A DNA stretch of 64,000 nt from Astragalus membranaceus (Eukaryota; Streptophyta; Magnoliopsida; Fabales; Fabaceae): the NCBI GenBank assembly GCA_039519185.1, contig CM076847.1, positions 81,133,100 to 81,197,099 on the forward strand. Direction: 5' to 3'. Every line of letters starts with the position of its first letter. Within the stretch, counting starts at the first letter, position 1. The translations under genes and the position numbers were made by a program. Below the pieces are notes generated by a model. It searched no databases, was not told where the DNA came from, and saw only the letters and a program-made list of their open reading frames with translations. Below, in pieces: positions 58,088 to 64,000 of the stretch.

Positions 58088-58968
58088 ATCACAATAATTA
58101 AATAATAACAAATGTAAAGACAGAAATACCTCTAATGAAGGCAGATATTACAACTTGAAGAATGCAACCCCAACTAACTCTTAGCAAAAGATCAGCTCGG
58201 ACGGACCGACAGTGCGTGACGAGTAGAAGTAGAAGCGTGAAGAGTTTTTCTCAAGCAGGTTTGCTCTGATTTCGTGAATGTGGGTTCCTCCTCTGGTTTG
58301 AAAATGAGAGCCCTATTTATAGGAAATTAGATTTGATCTATTTTAGGAAACATGATAATCGATTATGTTGGAAATAACTCGTGAGATGTAATCGATTATT
58401 GGCTCATTGATTTTCAAGTAGATAATCGATTATATGGCATATATAATCGATTAGGTACTTACCATATTTAGTGAAAACTTTCCATTTATGTTCATAATCG
58501 ATTATGGACCTTAGTGAAAACATGGGATAATCGATTATGCTCCTGAATTGTTTCAGAGTAGATAATCGATTATGCTCCTTGTATAATCGATTATAAGCTT
58601 TCCAAAAATGTTGATACTTACCAAAAATAGTTGATAATCGATTATAGGCTTAGTTAAAAAATAGGTTAATCGATTATGCACTTGTATTTTAGTTGGAAAA
58701 CTTGTTTTAGGTTTTTTCAAAAATGCTTCTTGTGATTTGTATATGTATGCATGCATTTTGAAAACCGCGGGACTTGAGATATGAGCTGACCTTATGTAAG
58801 AGCTTACATAAATCCTAAGACTCACCCAAACCCTAATTCTACCCTTAATTTTAAGGACTGCCCTTAAAATTCTTCAATCTTCTTTTGTTGGGCTCGCTTT
58901 GTCTTGGATAGTGATTTGGATGTTTTTGACACTTTCATCACCTTTTGCCATCAACTTTGGCATTTTTA
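58088..58968 (-). promoter_or_regulatory. Captured Sirevirus promoter block, copy 2
   Basis: It has the same left junction as copy 1 (GGCAC, A or G, then ATCACAATAATT). TATAAATA is at 58314-58321 on the minus strand and ten TAATCGATTA-type palindromes lie at 58355-58679. It extends further than copy 1, through GAGCTGACCTTATG and CATCAACTTTGGC of the Sirevirus U3, then returns to Ogre-like sequence at TGATAGAGTAAAATG (58969). Confidence 0.8.
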
Positions 58969-59221
58969 CTTGATAGAGTAAAATGTACTTTTTATGGATG
59001 TGTATTTTTGGCGAGAAAATCATCCTGTTGTGAAAAATGATCAAAATGCCCTCTTTGACCCTAAAACCCTAATTTCCCCAAAAAGTGCATTCTAACCCTA
59101 AAAATGATTTCAAAAACTTTGGAGCGGTTTCTAGGACTCAAAATGCAATGCATAATTTTTTTTTTGTGTGGAAAATTAGGGTTTGGACCTAAGCCGGACA
59201 AAATTGGGGTATGACAAGCAC

Positions 59222-60360
59222 TTACTTCCAAAAACCTTGAAGTATGAAATATTTGGAGCTCTACCATTCCACAACTCGTATGGCGTCTTGTTAAGAGATG
59301 GCCTCATGTATACCCGGTCGAGCACGTGACATGCTGTATCAACTGCATGACCCCAAAAATATTTGGGTAAGTTGTGCTCGTTCAACATTGTTCTGCTCAT
59401 CTCTTGTATGGTTCTATTCTTCCTTTCCACCACATCGTTTTGTTGAGGAGTCCTTGGAGCTGAAAAGTTATGATGAACACCATACTTTTCACACCAAGTC
59501 TTGAATGATGAATTTTCGTACTCTCCTCCATGATCACTTCTAATTTCCTTGATGGCTAAGCTTTTCTCATTCTGTAACTTTCTGCACAACTTAGCAAACT
59601 CATTAAAAGCGTCACTTTTATTTGCAAGTAGAATGACCCAAGTATACCTAGAATAATCATCTACAATCACGAAGACATACTGGGACCCTCGTAGACTTAC
59701 AACATCAATTTCACCAAATAAATCAAGATGGAGCAATTCAAGCACATTGTTAGTGGAAATAACCGGTTTTGGATTGAAAGAAGATCTATGCAACTTACCT
59801 AGCTGACATGCATCACACAATTGACCCTTTTCATATTTCAGCTTGGGTAGACCTCTAACATGCTCATTCTTACTCAACTTAGATAAATGTTCTATACTAG
59901 CATGTCCTAAACGTCTATGCCACAGATCCACATCATCAATCAAGGAAGGCATGCATACAATATCATTACTCACATTATCAAAATCAACATAATATACATT
60001 ATTTTCTCGAAAGCCAGTAATATAAAGTTTAGAAGATCTATGAGTAATAACACATTTATCAACAGAAAAATGCACATCAAAATAACTATCACATAATTGG
60101 CTAACACTTAGCAAGTTAAATTTCACACCATCAACTAGTAAAGCATTTTTAATTTTGATTGTGTTTTCCTTACCCACACAACCTTTACCTATTACTTGAG
60201 CAGATTCATTGTTGGCAAACTTTACAGATCCACTAGCTTTGTTGCTTAACTTCAAGAATAGTGAAGCATCACCAGTCATATGCCTTGAGCATTCACTATC
60301 AACCATCCACACATTTTTTTTCTTGGATGACTGACCAACCTGCAAAAGGAACTTTAACAA
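59222..60360 (-). pseudogene. Level 1 protease and integrase
   Basis: The minus strand begins in the protease (VWMVDSECSRHMTGD; the catalytic triplet DSG reads DSE) and continues through integrase: the zinc motif with WHRRLGHASIEHL and CDACQLGK, LHLDLFGEI (first Asp), IRSDHGGEY (second Asp), QQNDVVERKN (Glu; the usual NGV reads NDV), then KTPYELWNGRAPN and KVFGSKC, where the Ogre-like element cuts in. A stop separates it from gag upstream. Integrase is otherwise open; its missing C-terminus is at 52133-52761. Confidence 0.93.
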
Positions 60361-60371
60361 CTAGTACGAGG

Positions 60372-62036
60372 TACCCAAATTTTGTTGGGTCCTTGGGGGT
60401 TAGTCATCACAGGGTTTGTTTTCACAATCCACCTTGGTTTCTTACAAGCAGGTATAAGGGTACCAAGATCACACAATCTACGAATAGGGCATCTATGAGA
60501 GCTATGGTTCCCTTTTTGACAATAAGTGTAAGAAAAAACAGTAGGTGTCTTACTTGAAGTGGCAGCTACAAAAATCACTTTCTTTTCCAAAACAGATGAG
60601 GTGGAATTACCTTCATACCCAATACCTCTCCTATCAACATATTCATGTTGGGAGTGAAGTATCTTGGTTAAGGTCTTTTCACCTACCTCAAACTTTTTTA
60701 AAGATTCTTTCAAACTTTCATTTTCAACCTTGACTTTTTCAAAATTTTGTTTAAACTCAAGAAGCTCAAGGTTAAAAGGTTTGGTTTTATGTAGCTCATT
60801 CTTCAACTTAGCTACCTCATTCTCAAGAGTCTCAATTTGAGTGAGCATGATTTTGTTGCTCTTTGTCATTATTCTTAGATTTTACCAAAAGAGTTTCATG
60901 TTCATTATAAAGAGCTTCAAAAGCCTCACTCAAATCTTGACTACTACACACATCATCAAATAAATCATCATGCTCAAGTGAATCAGAAAGACTATGGTTA
61001 GTAAGGATTACCTTAGGGGTGTCATTTGCCATAACACAAACAACATTGGCAGCCTTCTCTTCTTCATCTGTTTCACTATCAGTGTCAAGATTGTCCCAAG
61101 TAGACTCAGGTGTGTCATTTTCCATAAGAGAAACAGCATTTGCAATCTCCTCTTCTTCATCTATATCACCATCAGTATCTGTGTTGTCCCATGTAGCCTT
61201 CATGGCTTTCTTTTGTTGGTACTTGGATTTTAGCTTTGGACAATTCACTTTGAGATGACCCGGTTTGTTGCATTCAAAACATTTTGGTTGATCATCTCTT
61301 CTCTCATAACTGTCTTCTAGAGCAAGAGACTTCCTTTCTTTGACCGCTTTTTTTCTTGAGCCTTCTTAGCGGCCAACACCACCTCAAATGCAAGAAGTGA
61401 CCCAATCAAGTCTTCTTGAGGTAAAGTGCCAATATCTTTGGCTTCAGTGATAGCACAAGTTTTAGGAAAGAACCCACTAGTCAAGGATGCAAGAATCTTC
61501 CCATTCAAATCTTTTGTTGAATACTTCTTCCCAAGTGCTCTCAAGTTATTCACTATCAGATTTAATCTTTGGTGCATAGCTGCAACAGATTCACCTTCCT
61601 TCATTTTGAAAGCTTCATACTCAGAAGTGAGAACTCTAATTTTTGTATCTTTCACTTGACTCGTGCCAACATGTGTTGCTTCCAAACAGTCCCAAATTTC
61701 TTTTGCTGTCTGCCAACCTTTTACCCTTCCGTACTCTTCTTCACATAGATATAAGTGAAGAATGTTCATTGTTGTGGCATTTAGAGATATTTTATCTAAC
61801 TCAGACTTTCTCAGCTCACTCAAGTCAATGGCATAGATATCTTCAATAGGTACTTCCTCAGCTTTACCAGTAGCTTGAGATTTAGTAGTATCTCCGTCAA
61901 CAGCAACACCAGGTTTAGTAATTTTGATTCTCATAGGAATAAGTGGTCCATCAACAATGATCCTCCATAAAGTGAAATCTATAGCTTGCACATGACATTT
62001 CATTCGACTACTCCAATAGTCACAGTTAGTCCCATC
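60372..62036 (-). pseudogene. Level 1 Sirevirus Gag (two frameshifts, N-terminus deleted)
   Basis: Minus strand. It opens inside Gag at FDGTNCDYWSSRM with no start codon, joined directly to LTR sequence at 62037. It runs through CLEATHVGTSQVKDTKIRVL and LNLIVNNLRALGKKY (Gag core). A one-base loss in an A-run near 61350 shifts the frame before the first zinc knuckle CFECNKPGHLKVNC (about 61265-61310). An acidic repeat (DTDSETDEEE) follows, then a second frameshift near 60850-60880, a coiled-coil (QIETLENEVAKLKNEL), and a second knuckle whose first cysteine is tyrosine (YTYCQKGNHSSHRC). It ends in the linker NKIWVPRTS. Confidence 0.92.
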
Positions 62037-63647
62037 AAAAAATTAACGATGCATGTTTAAATCGAATGCGGAAAATAGGATTTAAACTATATGCAATACC
62101 TAAGCAAGCTATAACTATGACAGAACCAGTTACAATGATATTTTTCGCTAACCACACTATTATCAAATTTAATGATAAACGGATTGTGATATTGAACGCA
62201 GCTCAATGAAATCAAATATAACGATAAACAAACATAAACAAAAAACAAAGTAAAGAGAAGGGAAAGAGATACACCGTGATTTTTACGATGTTCGGGATAA
62301 AAACCCTACGTCCTCGGCCTTCGGCTTTGCAACCTTTGGACTTGATAACAACCACTATATGAGAAGAATTTCTTCAACGTCTTACAAGCAAGCAACTTCC
62401 CTATAGCTACCGCACCAATCTCAATTTTCCCCAAATTGAGAACCCAAGCTCCCCGCTAAGGATTTCGATAACAACTCAATCTCCCCGATTGAATTACCCA
62501 AGAACACTTCCCAGGATTTCACAACAACCAAGTAATAGATGAATACAACTGAAAAACTATGATCTAATCACTCAAGCAGTATAACAGTATAGTAGTTGAG
62601 AGAGATGAATGATTTGGATTTAACGATGAAGAACTTGAAGAAAGAATATGACAGTGAGAGTTCTGTTCTTTTCTTCTTTTTGATTCGTAAGTTATGCGTT
62701 GTTGTTCTTCCTTCTTTTTGATTCGTAAGTTGTGCGTTGTTGTTCTTTCTACGTTCGTGAAAAAACCCTAAGTGCCTATTTATAGGGTTTGTAAAAATAG
62801 GACCGTTGAAGCACTTTTTAACACTATTGTACAATCGATTGTTTGCTTATAAAAACATAGTTTGAAATCGATTTTGTGCTTTAAGTAAATAGGAGAGAAA
62901 TCGATTTTTGGCTTCCAAAACAAGTTAAAAAATCGATTCCTTGCTTAAGAGAAAGCAAGTCATAAATCGATTTAGTGTTTAATACAACTAAGACAAGAAT
63001 CAGTTGTTTTCTTCCCAACTCAAGTTCTTTTAAAACCAAGTTTCTTTTAAAACCAAGTCATGAATCGATTCTTCTCTTTAAACTATAAAGCCATAAATCG
63101 ATTTCCATACTTTAAAAAACAAGGTCAAAATCGATTTGGTTCTTCAAATACACAAAGTCATCAATCAATTATTTTCTTTCCAAAACTAGTTCTTTTAAAA
63201 ACAATCTAATATGGAAATCGATTTCTAGTTTAAAGTACCAAATCAAGAATTGATTCTTTACTTCAAAAATAAGTTCTTTTAAAACACTAACCCGTGAATC
63301 TATTTTCTTTAAAAAACAACAATTCATTATATGTGCCTAACCTATTAGCATTCTTTTATATAAAAGATTTTTCTAAGCTATTAACACAATAGTTATATTT
63401 TAAAAAATCATCTCTCAACTACTAAAAGTTATAGATCTGAAATGATAGGATTTTACACGATGTCCTATAAAAAGCAGATTAACAAATAGTTCTTGAACTC
63501 TAGAGTAGCTTCTCCTTCAAGCCGCTACATTTTAAGATATCCTACTCTTTGATTCATGTCCTGTACTTTTGTTCAACTGTAACCATTAGTAGACAGATTG
63601 TAATTTGTTATCATACAAAACAAAGAGTGTTTGTCTTTGGTTCAACA
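62037..63647 (-). repeat. Level 1 5' LTR, 3' end deleted
   Basis: The minus strand starts TGTTGAACC at 63647 and aligns to 7547-5950, but the last ~65 bp of the LTR (present at 5885-5950), the primer-binding site and the gag start are missing. The junction is in a run of A (62035-62041). TTAAG (63648-63652) follows. The LTR end is at 63647 because only this matches the duplication at 5880. Confidence 0.9.
62777..63250 (-). promoter_or_regulatory. U3 promoter block with decaying AATCGATT array
   Basis: Nine perfect AATCGATT sites and three altered ones at 62833-63250; TATAAATA at 62777-62784 (minus strand). Where it differs from the 3' LTR copy at a palindrome, the change is usually at the central CG (AATCAATT, AATTGATT). 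Confidence 0.6.
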
Positions 63648-63652
63648 TTAAG

Positions 63653-63735
63653 ATCACCAAGCTGTATAACTCAGGCGTCTTAAACCAAGATTACGAGGTT
63701 GACAAGATGTACATCTCAATCAAGCTCGTTTTTTA
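63653..63735 (+). other. Short coding-like fragment of unknown origin
   Basis: After the target duplication an open stretch reads ITKLYNSGVLNQDYEVDKMY and then LVF and TAG. Its composition is balanced and unlike the AT-rich LTR around it. I do not recognise the protein. It may be a captured host exon within the level-0 element, or chance; only 83 bp is available. Confidence 0.3.
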
Positions 63736-64000
63736 GTTTTTTGAAAATAGGTGTTAAAGAAGAAAAAAATTGATTATTTATTAGAGAAAAATTAATTTAG
63801 CTTGACGGGGAAGCCCCACTCCTACGTATCTCCGAAGCGGATAATCAAAGGCTACGTAGTTCTTCTAGAAAATATTTGTTTGTTGATTTTAAATTTTTAA
63901 AGGCGTTTAATATTAAAGTCATGACACGCTAGGAGCTTAATAAATAAATAAAATGAATAATAAGACAACAAGTGAATAATGAATAAATAGAACTAATAAA
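63736..64000 (-). repeat. Level 0 Ogre-like LTR, right part
   Basis: It carries GCTTGACGGGGAAGCCCCACTCCTACGTATC at 63801 onward, the same module as at 5769-5795. The region after 63900 is AT-rich AATAAATAA sequence. It runs out of the window. Confidence 0.6.

Larger units (their letters stand above)
52767..59216 (-). mobile_element. Level 2': diverged Ogre-like element with hybrid LTR
   Basis: It is flanked by AGCAC at 52762-52766 and 59217-59221. Minus strand: 5' LTR 59216-54887, primer-binding site, leader to about 53710, then the end part of the 3' LTR (53700-52767). The rest of the internal region and the start of the 3' LTR are deleted. It is homologous to the level-5 element in LTR ends, hairpin modules and leader but clearly diverged. 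Its LTR carries two blocks derived from a Sirevirus LTR and an extra partial LTR copy. No coding capacity. Confidence 0.85.
54887..59216 (-). repeat. Hybrid 5' LTR of the Ogre-like element
   Basis: Outer ends match the Ogre-like LTR (TGTCATACCCC at 59216 on the minus strand; TGTTGCACCCC at 54887 on the plus strand). Inside, TGTCATACCCC occurs a second time, ending at 57187, so the LTR-start portion is present twice (57187-55836 and 59216-57916) with the LTR middle (57188-57915) between. The two copies are well diverged, so this is not a recent duplication. Each copy contains a Sirevirus LTR block. Confidence 0.75.
5885..63647 (-). mobile_element. Level 1: Sirevirus-type Ty1/copia element, fragmented by nested insertions
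   Basis: LTRs lie at 5885-7547 (3') and 62037-63647 (5', truncated), flanked by TTAAG at 5880-5884 and 63648-63652. The body runs from right to left: gag 62036-60372, protease and integrase 60360-59222, integrase end and RT start 52761-52133, RT remainder 8410-7748. Two insertions split it: 52767-59216 within integrase and 8416-52127 within RT. Multiple GGGGGAG blocks before the 3' LTR and palindrome-rich LTRs are Sirevirus traits. Frameshifts, a protease active-site change, loss of most RNase H, and loss of the PBS make it inactive. The LTR copies differ by roughly 2-3% by eye, so it is the oldest datable layer. Confidence 0.9.

Noticed and set aside
60330..60360. Intron between level-1 Gag and protease, suggested by the acceptor-like TTCCTTTTGCAG
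   Set aside because: No matching donor was evident, and other decay (stops, DSG to DSE) explains the break.

Overview
This window is repeat DNA from a plant nuclear genome. No ordinary host gene was found. The likely source is a papilionoid legume (Fabeae/Trifolieae type). The reasons are several giant Ogre-type Ty3/gypsy LTRs (about 5 kb, with a TGGCGACT... primer-binding site), Sirevirus-type Ty1/copia elements, and low GC. The species assignment is inference.

Positions 1-5435 are a patchwork of old fragments: a 3' LTR of an Athila/Calypso-like element (43-1418) inserted into a truncated L1-type LINE (1419-3395, - strand), then a MITE-like piece, a tRNA-derived SINE, a LINE-like 3' end and a probable Helitron 3' terminus.

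From 5436 to the end is one nest of retrotransposons, which I unpicked from LTR ends and 5-bp target-site duplications (TSDs). Level 0 is an Ogre-like LTR (5436-5884, probably resuming at 63736-64000). Level 1 is a - strand Sirevirus at 5885-63647 (TSD TTAAG). Level 2, in its reverse transcriptase, is a second - strand Sirevirus at 8416-52127 (TSD TCATC). Level 3, in its gag, is a gypsy solo LTR at 13732-48907 (GTTCC/ATTCC). Level 4, in that LTR, is a tandem Sirevirus dimer LTR-internal-LTR-internal-LTR at 18005-47527 (TSD TATAT). Level 5, in the dimer's middle LTR, is a non-coding Ogre-like element at 25218-41520 (TSD CCTGC). Side insertions are an Ogre-like element in the level-1 integrase (52767-59216, AGCAC), a gypsy solo LTR in level 2 (11142-13548, ACGGC) and a gypsy remnant ending in two large palindromes in level 3 (13932-17208, GAGGG).

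Every coding region is a retrotransposon polyprotein: Gag, protease, integrase, reverse transcriptase and RNase H. All are broken by stops, frameshifts, deletions or nested insertions. LTR divergence follows the nesting order by eye: roughly 2-3% for levels 1 and 2, a few differences in the level-4 dimer, and only two in about 4.97 kb for the level-5 element.

The main points of interest are: (1) repeated small hairpins in Ogre LTRs and leaders whose stems covary while loop residues are conserved, in two distinct motif families; (2) arrays of the palindrome AATCGATT (about 110 copies by hand count) just upstream of the TATA box in every Sirevirus LTR; (3) an Ogre-like LTR whose promoter block has been replaced by a Sirevirus promoter block carrying such an array; (4) the tandem dimer sharing one TSD; and (5) back-to-back 318-bp palindromes made of SINE-like units.
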